Positions 11,209-21,991 are shown, numbered from the stretch's first letter. The stretch is DNA of 64,000 bases from Paralithodes platypus (GCA_032716605.1 CM064495.1:20747836-20811835); one strand, 5' to 3'. Notes: a model not told the origin generated them from the letters alone. Made by a program: numbers and translations.

Positions 11209-11435
11209 GGGGAGATGGTTCACTTTTTGGGCGACTTTTGCATGTGTTCATTATTTGTTTAGTTTCCTCCCTAGACCTCCATCAAATAAAAAAAAAAAAA
11301 ACATCCATTAGATCCCCCTTCTAGATTAATTTGTACATGTTTCGGTAGAAAAATGTCCCGGCCGAAGGCCAGTTCTTCCAACATTACAGGCTCACTATCG
11401 TTCGCCAGGGAAAAAATCGACACGTAAATAGCACG
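11209..11435 (+). mobile_element. MITE-X, left half (split by the BEL element)
   Basis: TTAA at 11,205-11,208 precedes GGGGAGATGG, the MITE-X terminus. The segment ends GGCTCACTATCGTTCGCCAG and GCACG, and contains the GTCCCGGCCGAAGGCC hairpin core shared with the copy at 50,846-51,173. The right half resumes at 18,223 after the LTR element, and the GCACG at the break is duplicated. Confidence 0.75.
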
Positions 11436-12082
11436 TGTCGGGAATAGGGTAATGATCCCGACAGTTTAGGTCCAATAGGGCATTTGAATTTGGCGGTATC
11501 GTATCGCATGTACGATTTCGGCTAGTTCTTTGTGTATTGTAGTTTATTATTAAGTGTAGGTTAAATATAAACTGTAACGTATAAATATCTACATCAGCTC
11601 TAGATGTATCATGAAACCAAGTTATGGGTTATATTTATTGAGCCGGCAGCCATATGTAATTTCGCGAAGCGATCGGACGCCGGCCCTTTAGTCTCTCAAT
11701 CACCACCATACAGCCAACAACTTCCCCCTGGCTCTTGACTCACCTTTAGTCCACCATGAACTACCATTAATAATATATAACAACAGTCCTACATCACCAG
11801 TCCTCTAAGCTAAGTTCATTGTATCGATATTGTATTATGTGAACAATCTTACATGTCATGCAATTGAATTAGCAGTGTGAAATAGGACCGGACTCCATTT
11901 ATTAACTTCGCCGTATTGGTAATTATTATATAACTATTTGTTGGGATATTTTCATGTACCAGTGATATGTAATTTAACCTCTTTATCTAAATTCCCGACA
12001 AATAATGGTCCTTCGTGCCCTAGTGCTTATTATTTTCCCATTAAAGTGTTTTGTTTACTACCGCTTCACTTGGTATTGCTAA
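11436..12082 (+). repeat. 5' LTR of the BEL element (right limit ambiguous)
   Basis: It starts TGTCGGGAAT and matches 17,564-18,212. An inverted terminus ATTCCCGACA occurs at 11,991-12,000, and homology with the 3' LTR continues a further 82 bp to 12,082. If 12,000 is the true end, the LTR is 565 bp and the next bases (AATAATGGTCC) hold the primer site. If 12,082 is the end, the last ten bases present in the 3' LTR are missing here. Confidence 0.85.
12001..12020 (+). promoter_or_regulatory. Candidate tRNA primer-binding site
   Basis: Five bases after ATTCCCGACA lies TGGTCCTTCGTGCCC; a PBS begins TGG to pair with a tRNA CCA end. The other candidate is TGGCTGCCGCC at 12,083. I cannot name the tRNA with certainty. 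Confidence 0.4.
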
Positions 12083-12514
12083 TGGCTGCCGCCTCGTACT
12101 TTGTTGGGCCGACTGCCCTTTCCCTAGTTTCTTAGCCTAGCTTTTTACCTCGGGTTTTTTTTCTAGGTAGCGCCGTCACAGTATTTTTGGGGGGGCTGGT
12201 TTCCCGGTTGTTTTGGACGTTGTGCTCCTTGCCGTTCTTGGAGGGTTTGTTGGGCTAGTGCTGGGTGTGAGGGTTTTTTCGTTGGTTCCATTTCGCGTGG
12301 TTGAGCTAGGCTAAGCCTGCAGGTGTCTGTGGTAGCTATTCATTTCACTTTGGTGGTAGGCCTGTAGTGTTCTATATGTTTAGGCATTATGGGACTCTTT
12401 ATTGGTTTTGCCGGCGGGGAGGGTTCTCATGTGACTCATTTTTTAATTTAAATTAATTTGTGTAACTAGTTTGCTTTATAGTTTAGAGAGTTAATAGCCT
12501 AGATTCAGACCTTA

Positions 12515-13190
12515 ATGATGACAGATATAAAGAAGCTTAGGATTCTGAAGGGAGGGATGAAGGGAAGTTTAAATAGGTGTTTAAGAGATCTTGATGAATT
12601 TTTATTAAGTGCCTCGGCTGATCAAATTAAGGGTAAATTTGCTACTGTAACTAAATCGCTAGCCACTTATGATAATTATGCTCAGCAGGTATATGGTTTA
12701 TTGACAAGTACTGACGATGTGGAAGAAGAAATGTCAGCAGATCTTGAGTACGTTGAGAATGTTAATACAGCCTTAGCCAGACTATCTTCCACACAAGAAA
12801 CACACCCTGTTAAGGATACCGGTACACCAAAGGCGACTGGCTTTAACCTGCCGAAGCTTACTTTGCCTACCTTTTCCGGGGATTCGACTACCTGGACTGG
12901 ATTTTGGGATATCTTTTAGTGTTCCGTCCATCGAAATAAGACACTCACATCCATCCAAAGGTTCACCTATCTCCGTGGCCAATTGAAAGGGGAGGCATTG
13001 AAGTTGATCGATGGGTACAAGCTAGAAGCTACAAGCTATGAGTCTGCAGTGGAGTTGCTGAAAAGAACTTACGGGAGAGAAGAAAGTCATCAAGACCGCA
13101 TTAATTACTAAATTCTTCACTCTAGATCCTCCATCCTATGATGTGACAGACCTAAAGGAGTAATATGCCTCCTTTGAGAGCCTCCTCCGA
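12515..13190 (+). pseudogene. BEL element gag N-terminal region
   Basis: The frame opens at ATG 12,515. A Lys/Arg-rich helix (IKKLRILKGGMKGSLNR) leads into a coiled region and then LPKLTLPTFSGDSTTWTGFW, the hallmark start of the BEL/Pao capsid-like domain. A TAG at 12,917-12,919 stops the frame after FWDIF. Homologous sequence resumes past the stop (SVHRNKTL, FTYLRGQLKGEAL) and shifts near 13,085. Gag would package the element RNA. Confidence 0.85.
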
Positions 13191-13193
13191 TCT

Positions 13194-14618
13194 ATGGAGA
13201 CAATGGCCATCACCAAGGAGGAAATATTTAGTGTAAATATCTTGAACAAGATACCCTCTCCCCTAAAGGAAATCGTAAGACGACAACTAAGCGACTCTCC
13301 ACTAAACTTGGAAGCGTTGGTGCAGGTGTACCAGACTGAAGTGTTTAACATGGAGAGTACTGGACACTACCGACCCGTGAAGATGTCGCCATCCACTGCA
13401 GCTTTCCCGGTACAGACTTCTCCTAAACAGAAAAGGCCAATATCATTAGGTTGCAAGTTGTGCAGTGTCCACAGTCATCTGTGGTACCAGTCTCCTAAGT
13501 ATCCTAAGGCTACACAGAAAATTGGCAAGGCTAAATTGCTTAATTTATGTACAAGCTGTCTGGCAAGAGACCACTTCAACAGTACTTGCACCAATTCCTA
13601 CATCAAACCTTGTAAGTATTGCAAAGGGAAACATTGGTTTTCCCTTTGCACCCAGTCTGATCGGCACGACGGCAAAGAAAAGGGAAGAACCACCAAAGAG
13701 TCACATGAGAAAGGTAAAAGCGAGGGTAATAAAGTATCTGCCATGTCCATTGCTTCCCAGGAATGTCAATTGCTTCCTACTATGATGCTGCCAGTAATGG
13801 GGAGTAATAATAAGCCTACAATGACGCGCACCTTACTCGACCAGTGTTCACAGAGGTCATTCGTTCTGCGGTCATTATTTCCCCAGCTCAAGTGTACCAG
13901 CAAGGGTCAAGAGAATTTGCATCTCCATGGTTTCACTGGTGAAGTACATTCCAGTGACTATGATATAGTGGAGATTTCCTATGTTTATAGAAGAGAGGTA
14001 TGTCCCATCAAGGCTGTTGTGGTCGACAAACTACCCAGTTTCTATATAGCATCAGAGATTCAACCACATTTGAAATATCTCAGAAGCAAGGGTTATAAAC
14101 TGGCTGATGATCAACTCTCTGCTAACAATGGAATTATGCTACTGGTCGGAGCTGATTATTACTACGACCTGGTTCACCCTGGATATCGGCGGGTAGATCG
14201 GCTAATAATGCTCCCCACGATCCAAGGGTATGCCATTTCTGGATCCTATGCCACTTCCTCTCAAGACACACAGGTGGAGGTGGTTACGGTCCTCAAGGTA
14301 GCAGTAAGCCCCATAGATAAATATATTAGGCCAAATGTGCCTGATAATACATGTACTGATATAGATAAGCTATGGGACTTGGACAATATTGGAATTGACC
14401 CACATGAACTTGATCGGGAGTCCAAGCTAGCGTTGAGCTCGTATGAAGAGACTGTAACGTATGACTCTGGCAGGGGTCAGTATGTGGTAAGGCTCCCTTG
14501 GAATGATAATAAGAGTAAATTACCTACTAATTTCCATCTAGCACTTGGTAGAATACGTGGCCTTCAGAAGCAGTTTGTCAAGGATCCAATGATTGCGAGA
14601 ATTATGCGGCAGTACTAA
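13194..14618 (+). pseudogene. BEL element gag C-terminus, zinc knuckles and protease
   Basis: This 474-codon stretch holds a Cys/His-rich part, CKLCSVHSHLWY then LCTSCLARDHFNSTC and CKYCKGKHWFSLC, as in BEL/Pao gag. A Lys-rich linker follows, then an aspartic protease-like domain near residues 195-330. In place of the usual LLDxGS active-site loop it reads LLDQCSQRSF, so the glycine after the catalytic Asp is changed. The frame ends TAA at 14,616-14,618; a shift near 14,600 leads into the RT. Confidence 0.85.
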
Positions 14619-15289
14619 ACGAGCAGGTACAACGTGGATTTGTGGAAAGAGTAGATCTCAGGGAGTATGGGGATAACATCCATTACCTTGCTCACCATGG
14701 GATTAAAAAGGACAGTTCCACCACTCCTGTTCGTATTGTGTATGACTGCTCTGCTAAATCCAGTGATCGCTCCTATAGCCTGAATGATTGTCTGTACACG
14801 GGTCCGTCCCTGGTCTCTGATCTCGCGCAAATTATGTTGCGCTTCAGATGTCATAAGTTTGCATGGGTCGCCGATATTGAGAAGGCCTTCCTGATGCTTC
14901 AACTCCATCGTGAAGACAGGGACTCGACAAGATTTTTATGGCCACGGGACCCAATGGATCTAGATTCAGAGTATCTGGTCTACAGGTTCAGAGTCGTCTT
15001 ATTCGGGGCGACCTGTTCCCAGTTCCTTCTCAACGCTACTATCTTGCGACATCTTGAGGCTGGACTAGATCCTGACTTCAAGAATGAGATCAAGCAGGGG
15101 ATCTATGTGGACAATCTTCAAGGCACTGGAGACGATGAAGATTTATTGCTCGAAAGATGCTGGGAGATCCGCGATATATTTGCCAAGGCTCATCTATACT
15201 TGAGAGAATGGGCCACTAATAGTGATCTTTTGAAAGGTCAATTTGCTTCTGACGGTGTAGCTACTGAGAATAGTGAGGTGAAGTTTTAG
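14590..15289 (+). pseudogene. BEL element reverse transcriptase
   Basis: After the shift near 14,600 the RT reads GFVERVDLREYG, RIVYDCSAKS and LNDCLYTGPSL. Motif A is FAWVADIEKAFLML, then comes VVLFGATCSQFLLNA, and the catalytic box is YVDN, the usual BEL/Pao form. A TAG at 15,287-15,289 stops this frame. The next frame carries GHKWDTTTD, the expected continuation, so the stop reflects a one-base shift. It copies element RNA to DNA in capsid particles. Confidence 0.9.
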
Positions 15290-15711
15290 GCCACAAATGG
15301 GACACTACCACAGATTGTATATCCTTCTGTCACACCCCATGCGGCAGTGAGCTTATGACCAAGCGAAACTGCTTAAGCTTGTCAGCGAGGTTGTTTGATC
15401 CCCTAGGTTTTTGCTGCCTGTAACTATCCGTGCTCGTATGTTTTTACAGCAACTGTGGCGGCTAAAACTAGATTGGGACATGCCCCTCCCGACTGAGTTA
15501 CATGATACTTGGCGGTTAATTCGGTCGGACCTTTCCACATGTTGCAAGGTCCAACTTAATCGTCAGGTTATTAGTGGTCAATAGGTGGATCTACATGCCT
15601 TTTCTGATGCTAGTAATAGTGCGTACGGTACTGCCATATACATATGCAATGGTAGTTTATGTCGTCCTCTATTTGGTGGCATGGACCTCCATGGCTTATA
15701 TCTCCAACTGA
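15290..15711 (+). pseudogene. BEL element RT connection and RNase H remnant
   Basis: Frames change repeatedly. Recognisable pieces are TKRNCLSLSARLFDPLGF, then TIRARMFLQQLWRLKLDWD, and after a TAG near 15,580 VDLHAFSDASNSAYG, which matches the RNase H block containing the catalytic Asp. No continuous frame spans the region. Confidence 0.75.
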
Positions 15712-16878
15712 ATGGCTCAGGATTTCAGGGAATGCATATCTGATCCTTCAAGTCGGCCCCAAGATGATGTGTTAAGTAGTGCGACTGTGAGTACTACACA
15801 TCAGGATAACAAGTTGGTAGAGTGGGAACGTTACGGCAGCTATGATCAAGTAATACGGGTATTTGCATGGATACACCGTTTCATTAACAAAATGAGAAGT
15901 CGGGCTAACGGGTCTTTCCTTAGTGAAGATTCGAAGCATATCAGACTCCATGAATTGAGATCAGCAGAAGCGAAACTAATATGTTTAGTACAAAGGGAAT
16001 CTTATCCTACTGAACATCAAATCCTGAGCAAGGAGTCAAAGGCCAAACCCTCTAATTTAATGAGGCAGCTAGGATTATATATGGAAGGAAGCATAATTAA
16101 GTGTAGAGGCAGGATACAAAAGGTGGACATTATTGATTCTGTAAAATATCCTGTCCTCCTTAGCTCCTCTCATTTGATTACCAAACTGTTGATTCGCCAA
16201 TGCCATAGAACATGCCTACATTTTGGCGTAAATTATGTTCTGGCGTATATGCGACAATGTTGGTGGATTCCTAAGATGCGACAAGCAATTAAAGGGATCC
16301 ACAATAACTGTACTATCTGTAAAAGATTACAGGGTAAGCCTTACTCCCCAGTAGATCTACCTCCCTTACTTGAGTTCAGGGTACAAAGGACTAAACCATT
16401 TCAGGTAACCGGGGTAGACTACACCGGAGCGATTCAAGTTAGAGAATCGCCCGGTAATATCATAAAGGTATATGCCGTTCTATTCACATGTGCGGTAACC
16501 AGAGCGATTCATATTGAATTGATTGACGACCTATCCAGTGAGGGTTTTTTGCATTCTCTAAGACGCATTGCAGGCCGCAATGGTTTCCCTCAAATTATTA
16601 TGAGCGATTATGCGACTTGTTTTGTCGGTGCCTCTAAATATCTACAGAGTTTAATGATTGACCCTCAAGTTGTGGTTACCCTCATTGGAAAGGGTTGTCA
16701 GTGGAAATTTATACCAGCACGTGCACCATGGTTCGGGGCAATTTGGGAGAGAACAATCGGTATTGTCAAATCTGCCATGAAGAAGGTATTAGGTCCAACT
16801 GGTGACCAGAAGGGAGTTGCAAACCATCTTAATAGAGATCAACGACAGGCCCTTGACCTATACCTCGGCAGATGTTGA
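15712..16878 (+). pseudogene. BEL element integrase
   Basis: This is a 388-codon frame. The N-terminal zinc-binding HHCC module shows H in CHRTCLHFG, and CTICKRL. The catalytic core has VTGVDYTG (first Asp), MSDYATCF (second Asp; a canonical copy would have Asn-Gly nearby) and WERTIG (Glu), giving a DDE triad. The frame shifts near 16,800-16,870 into 16,802-17,053. It would cut GCACG-type 5-bp staggered targets. Confidence 0.88.
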
Positions 16879-17500
16879 TGACCTCTTACCCATTTCGCCT
16901 TCAATGCTAACACGTGGACGAACCCTTAATACCTTTCCTAGATCGTCAGTAACTGACGAAGATCTAGAAGACCCTACGTTCGGCGATGCTGACGCCACCC
17001 GTCGTCGCTTTCAGTATGTGAACAAAGTGTCTGACGATCTATGGAAACGGTGAACCCAAGAATATTTGCTGTCTCTTCGCGAGCGTCACTCCAATATGAT
17101 CAAAGGGACGAATCAACGATGGCCTCGTATCGAGGATATCGTACTAATTCATGATGAGCGTCCTAGGTTATTTTGGAAGCCTGGGAGGATTGTCGATTTG
17201 TTCCAGGGCATTGATGGTCTTATAAGGGTTGCTAGATTACGAACTTCGCCTGGGGTTACTACTCGCCCAGTCGTAAGGTTATATCCCTTGGAGCAGGATG
17301 TAGAACTGCCGGATGATACTGGCGTCTCTACTGATACCCTTCCGCGGGAGAGTGCTGGTGACAGTGCTCCTCAGGGTGGGGCAGTTGATGATGAGAAGGA
17401 TGATCCTCCTCTGGCTTCAGGTGGCGCTCGTCCCAAAACGAGGGCGGCTATGAGTTCCGTGGATCTTTGGAGATCTAAGATCAAACAAGGTGATCTTTGA
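16802..17500 (+). pseudogene. BEL element integrase tail and C-terminal domain
   Basis: Two frames cover this part: IEINDRPLTYTSADVDD to LWKR* at 17,053, then 17,066-17,500 with QRWPRIEDIVLIHDERPR and WKPGRIVDLF, a C-terminal domain typical of BEL/Pao polyproteins. An acidic, Pro/Ser-rich tail ends at TGA 17,498-17,500. A G-rich stretch (GGTGGCGGGCAGTA) at 17,550-17,563 directly before the 3' LTR is a weak polypurine-tract candidate. Confidence 0.8.
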
Positions 17501-17563
17501 ATCTTGATGTCCTTTTGTTTTCTGTATATAGCTACTGTATATTGTTTTTGGTGGCGGGCAGTA

Positions 17564-18222
17564 TGTCGGGAATAGGGTAATGATCCCGACAGTTTAGGTC
17601 CAATAGGGCATTTGAATTTGGCGGTATCGTATCGCATGTACGATTTCGGCTAGTTCTTTGTGTATTGTAGTTTATTATTAAGTGTAGGTTAAATATAAAC
17701 TGTAACGTATAAATATCTACATCAGCTCTAGATGTATCATGAAACCAAGTTATGGGTTATAAATATTATGAGCCGGCAGCCATATGTAATTTCGCGAAGC
17801 GATCGGACGCCGGACCTTTAGTCTCTCAATCACCACCATACAGCCAACAACTTCCCCCTGGCTCTTGACTCACCTTTAGTCCACCATGAACTACCATTGA
17901 TAATATATAACAACAGTCCTACATCACCAGTCCTCTAAGCTAAGTTCATTGTATCGATATTGTATTATGTGAACATTCCTACATGTCATGCAATTCAATT
18001 AGCAGTGTGAAATAGGACCGGACTCCATCTATTAACTTCGCCGTATTGGTAATTATTATATAACTATTTGTTGGGATATTTTCATGTACCAGTGATATGC
18101 AATTTAACCTCTTTATCTAAATTCCCGACAAATAATGGTCCTTCGTGCCCTAGTGCTTATTATTTTCCCATTAAAATGTTTTGTTTACAACCGCTTCACT
18201 TGGTATTGCTAAATTCCCGACA
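17564..18222 (+). repeat. 3' LTR of the BEL element, with an extra 92-bp tail
   Basis: It starts TGTCGGGAAT and reaches ATTCCCGACA at 18,121-18,130, then continues with 82 bp equal to the 5' leader (12,001-12,082) and a second ATTCCCGACA at 18,213-18,222. GCACG target duplication follows at once. About ten substitutions and one 2-bp indel separate it from the 5' copy. Confidence 0.88.
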
Positions 18223-18375
18223 GCACGAAAGGTCTAAATATTGACGAAGAAATGGGGCGAAAGATCTTAAAATCGACTAACTAATGGGGCAAACATCTTA
18301 ACATCTGAAAACTAATGGGGCTAAACATGAGGGAGAAAGTGGGTCAGAAAACCGGAAAGATATAAGTTTAATTAG
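18223..18375 (+). mobile_element. MITE-X, right half (after the BEL element)
   Basis: It begins GCACGAAAGGTCTAAA and aligns with GGCACGAATGGTCTTAAA at about 51,022 in the uninterrupted copy. It continues with the ATGGGGC-containing arm and TAAACATGAGGGAGAAAG. The terminal CTCCCC-TTAA is not present; the end is truncated or decayed. Confidence 0.7.
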
Positions 18376-18383
18376 CTATTCAT

Positions 18384-18499
18384 GTAGCGCGGTTGGTAGA
18401 GCACTCGCCTGCAAACTGAGAGATAGAGGACTCAAGGCTCGGGCCAGCCAGAGTGTGTTATTGGCAGACGCCACTGCTGTGGTGGATGGCGTGGTCTAG
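18384..18499 (+). repeat. tRNA-like SINE head
   Basis: TGTAGCGCGGTTGGTAGAGC is a good Pol III A box/D arm, followed by a loop CTGCAAA at the anticodon position (GCA, Cys-like), and GGCTCGGGCC in place of the B box. The stems are imperfect, so this is a tRNA-derived SINE or pseudogene and not a working tRNA. It directly precedes family B copy 1. Confidence 0.55.
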
Positions 18500-18619
18500 C
18501 AGGGGCAGATTGTATAGGCACCAATCGAACAGGGCTAGACCCAGAAGAGGCTCTAGGCATGTGATAAGGAGTCGCTGGAACTCCTGTTTCATTTGCTTGG
18601 CCTCTATTACTGATGTTCT

Positions 18620-20164
18620 TTGTTCCTCACTTACCCTAACAGTAATCCAGCTAGCTCACATAAAAAAAACTCTCTCTTTAACACTACACAACACAAGCAC
18701 ACTATGCTTCTTTCCAATACACCAAATTTACAAAACAAACAAATTATGACACAACATGGCCCAGCTTCAGAGTCCCCAGGGGGGCCGACCATAAATGCCC
18801 CCATAGCACATGCTGGACACTCACCCAACGACCCACCAAACCAAAATTTCTTGGACCACGATCTGACACTCTCACTATCAACTTTTGCAACATTCGTGGC
18901 CTTTCCCCTAATTTCTACTCTGTTGAACAACATCTCTCCTCTGCCAACCCTGATCTTCTCTTGCTCACCGAAACCTAGTTGTCTGGGACTACTTACAGCA
19001 AACCCTTCTATGCAACCTCCTACTATCTATATCCTAGTTTCAAAGCCAAAGGCGGATATTGTGTATACGTGCACAACAAACTCACTTGCTCTACTGTTCC
19101 CGACTTCGATTCCTCTGAATTCTCAAATTTATTTCTCAAACTATCTAGCCACTCTCATACTAAATATTTCTGTGTTGTCTATCTTTCCCCAACTCACTGA
19201 CTTCCCCAAATTCTTTGACTCTCTAAACTCTGAAGTGGAACACATCCTATCCATATCTCCTTTCTCAGAAATCTCTATCTTAATTAAGATATGTCAACGT
19301 TCACCACCGCCAATGGCTCTCCTCTCATTCCACTGACCATCCTGGTGAATGGGCCTACATCTTTTCTATCCTAAATGAGCTAGAGCAGTTGGTTAAGCAA
19401 CCCACCCATATCCCGGATTGCTTCGGAGATCGGTCCAACATACTAGACTTGTTTCTAACTTCTAACCCTTCTGCTTATACTGTCAATCTTTTCTCTCCTT
19501 TGGGCTCCTCCAACCTTAAACTTTTCTATGTTATCTCTCCTATCTCTCCGGTACAGCCACCCGATCTTCCCAACCGGCGGCGCTTGTGGCACTTTTGCCG
19601 CTGCCGACTAGGAGGGTCTTCGGCAGTACTTGTTTGACTTCCCAGGAAATGATTTTTGCTTCCGTGGCCGGGGGCCCTCGGAGAGTGCTGAACGCATTAC
19701 CGAGGTAATCCTATCGGGCATGGAGCCATATATTCCATTTTCTTTCTCACAGACTAATGCAAACAAATTTTGGTTTACTCACGCTTGTTCTACGGCTGTA
19801 CGCAATAAGGAGGAAGCATTCAAATGGTACTGGCACCTTCTAACTAAAGAATCCCATTCTTCCTATGTTTCTGCCTGGAATCAAGTCAAATCTGTTCTTA
19901 GACTCGCCAAACACTCTTTCAACAATAATAAATGCATTGAACTACCCAACTCTAGCTCTTCCCAAGCTTTCTGGCATCTAGCCAAAAACCTCTCCAACAA
20001 TTTTTCTTCCTCGTCTTTCCCTCCGCTTTTCCAATCTGATGGCACAACTATCACTTCTTCCTTTGATAAAGCTGAACTCTTCGATCAAACTTTCGCTAGA
20101 AACTCCACCTTGGATGATTCCGGTGCTATTACTTACTCTCTCTTATTCATGCCTAACATCCTAA
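18620..20164 (+). pseudogene. Family B copy 1 endonuclease and linker
   Basis: Translations in several frames match copy 3: NIRGLSPNFYSVEQHLSSAN near 18,890-18,950, [18 protein letters not shown] near 19,040-19,090, the [16 protein letters not shown] segment near 19,440, and the continuous linker 19,630-20,164 ([30 protein letters not shown]). The GDFNVHH block of copy 3 is damaged here. It is cut at 20,164 by the Helitron. Confidence 0.75.
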
Positions 20165-20269
20165 TCTATATTATTAAATCAGTTCGTGTGTCTGTTTGTC
20201 TGTCTGTGTGTTCTTAATAGGCGGCCGCAGTTTTGGACCTGGGAAGCTGAAACTTTGCATGTGGGTGTC

Positions 20270-21149
20270 AAACGTAATGAAGCCATAGAACTTTTAAATT
20301 CTGATCTAAATACTATTTCCAATTGGGGCAGAGAAAACCTTGTTAACTTTAATGCTTCCAAAACCCAATTTCTCCATCTATCTACCCGTCAGGATCTCCC
20401 AGCGGACTATCCCTTATTCTTCAACAATACAAAAATCAACCCTTCATCTTTTCTCAATATTCTTGGTGTCTCTTTTTCTTCTGCTCTCATTTGGAAGGAC
20501 CATATTACCAGTCTTGCTAAGGCAGCCTCCCAGAAGCTGGGTGTGCTCAACCGCCTTAGGGGGTTCTTTTCCCCTGCACAGCTTCTTGCTCTGTACAGGG
20601 GCATAGTGCGCCCTTGTATTGAGTATTGTTCACATGTGTGGGGAGGTTCCTCTCACACTGCTCTCCTAGACAAAGTTGAAAGGAAGGCCTTTCGTATCAT
20701 TAACTCCCGTCCACTCACCAACTCTCTGCAATCTCTCTCTCCGCCGCAATGTTGCATCTCTCTCGCTATTCTATCGCTACTATAATAATCAGTGTTCCTC
20801 AGAGCTATCCCAGTGCATACCACCTCCTTTACGTAGGGCACGTGGTACCCGTCTTGCAACTCAATCCCACCCCTACTCTGTGCAACTCTCCAACCCAAGA
20901 GTGAAACGTTACTCTCAAACTTTCTTCTACTCAACAGCTGAGCTCTGGAACTCTCTCCCAGAATCAGTCTTTCCCTCTTCCTATGGCTTAAATTGCTTCA
21001 AACTCAGTGTGTCCGGGCATTTTGGCTCGAACGTCCCTTGATTTTGGCCCTGTCACTCTTTCAACTATGGGGGAGGCACTCGCTATAGGCAGTTATGCCT
21101 TTTGCCTCCCTCAATCACATAGAAAAAAAAAATAAATAAATAAAAAAAC
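20270..21149 (+). pseudogene. Family B copy 2: 5'-truncated RT end inside the Helitron
   Basis: Homology with copy 3 starts abruptly at AAACGTAATGAAG and runs through the RT thumb (LNSDLNTISNWGRENL, QKLGVLNRLRGFF, YRGIVRPCIEYCSHVWGG). A frameshift near 20,740 leads to the tail LSLFYRYYNNQCSSEL, then the 3' UTR and an A-rich tail at 21,123-21,149. It is much closer to copy 3 than copy 1 is, so it arrived later. 5' truncation plus an A-rich tail marks a normal LINE insertion. Confidence 0.85.
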
Positions 21150-21474
21150 ATTGACCTGGGTCAGGTCATAGAGGGGGCGAGGCCACGATCGGAGGTCGTT
21201 TCGAGGCCAAAATTGAAAAAAAAAAAAAAAATGGCCGTTTGGGGCAGAAGGAGGCCTCCGATCGAAAATGTGTATGGAACGAAAGTTGTTCGCAGCCCCC
21301 CAAAATGGAGGTACGGATGAGGTCAGATCCAAAATCGGAGGTCATTTAGCAGCCGAAATCGAGGTCGCCGTTTAATGAGGCACAGGGAGGTCGAGGCCGG
21401 TGATTATGGTAGTAGTAGTATTGTGTGATTGTGGTAGTAGTGATTGATGATGGTTATTATGTTAGTAGAATTTA

Positions 21475-21504
21475 AACCCGGGCAACGCCGGGTACCCCTG
21501 CTAG
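21475..21504 (+). other. Helitron 3' terminal hairpin and CTAG end
   Basis: ACCCGG-GCAACG-CCGGGT forms a 6-bp stem with a 6-base loop, ending eight bases before CTAG (21,501-21,504), followed by T. This hairpin plus CTRR terminus is the diagnostic Helitron 3' end. Confidence 0.88.
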
Positions 21505-21514
21505 TCTCTTTTAA

Positions 21515-21991
21515 CCCATAATTAGCGGCGAGCAACATAAGTCGAGTTAAATAAAGCTGGACTATGTGGCGGCGCTCGACATAACTCGAGTGGCAATTTC
21601 AGCACGTAATGTGGCTGAGAGAGAGAGACAAGTGGTGGCAGGAGACTAGCGAGCGTATGACTGCTCCGCACCACCGCGGCGAACTATCTGACACAAATCT
21701 CAGCTCCCTCCCTCTCTCACTCGCTACATACTCAATTATGTACTGAAAGTACCGAATTACCTGCTTTTTGCACCGCGTTCTGCACGTTATTGCAAGAAAA
21801 CTATCCATCATACAAGGATCGTTATGGTGTCATTCGAAAGCTCTGTTTATGCCCTTTCAGGGATAGGTACTTGTTTTACGTTCTGGGTCTTATTTAGGCA
21901 TGAAAATGATCACGTAAACAGCCCTATTTTGGCTAAAAACACCCCGCTGTGCGGTACACATAAATAAACCGCATAGGCCGCTCGTAAGGTG
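21515..21991. mobile_element. MITE-Z copy 1 (477 bp, TTAA duplication)
   Basis: TTAA at 21,511-21,514 and 21,992-21,995 flank a 477-bp segment starting CCCATAATTAGCGGCGAGC and ending CGCTCGTAAGGTG. It is about 90% like 63,287-63,760, which has the same TTAA borders in an unrelated host. No transposase is encoded. TTAA targets are typical of the piggyBac group. Confidence 0.88.

Larger units (their letters stand above)
11436..18222 (+). mobile_element. BEL/Pao LTR retrotransposon, degraded
   Basis: Two LTRs starting TGTCGGGAAT flank an internal region coding, in order, gag, zinc knuckles, aspartic protease, RT, RNase H, integrase and a C-terminal domain; protease-RT-RNaseH-integrase is the BEL/Pao order. 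GCACG occurs directly before (11,431-11,435) and after (18,223-18,227), a 5-bp target duplication. By eye the LTRs differ at about ten sites over 650 bp, so insertion is fairly recent. Even so, the coding region has many stops and shifts, suggesting it was defective when it jumped and was moved in trans. Confidence 0.93.
20165..21504 (+). mobile_element. Helitron-type element carrying a nested family B copy
   Basis: The 5' end is A|TCTATATTATTAAAT and the 3' end is a CCCGG hairpin followed by CTAG|T, the usual Helitron termini. The flanks, CATCCTAA on the left and TCTCTTTAAAGATG on the right, join to match the uninterrupted family B sequence of copy 3, so the borders are exact with no duplication, as Helitrons insert between A and T. 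No Rep-helicase gene is present, so it is non-autonomous. Its own sequence is only 20,165-20,269 and 21,150-21,504; the middle is family B copy 2. Confidence 0.88.

Noticed and set aside
18384..18450. Functional tRNA-Cys gene
   Set aside because: The anticodon loop CTGCAAA is suggestive, but the T arm and acceptor stem do not pair and the B box is degenerate.
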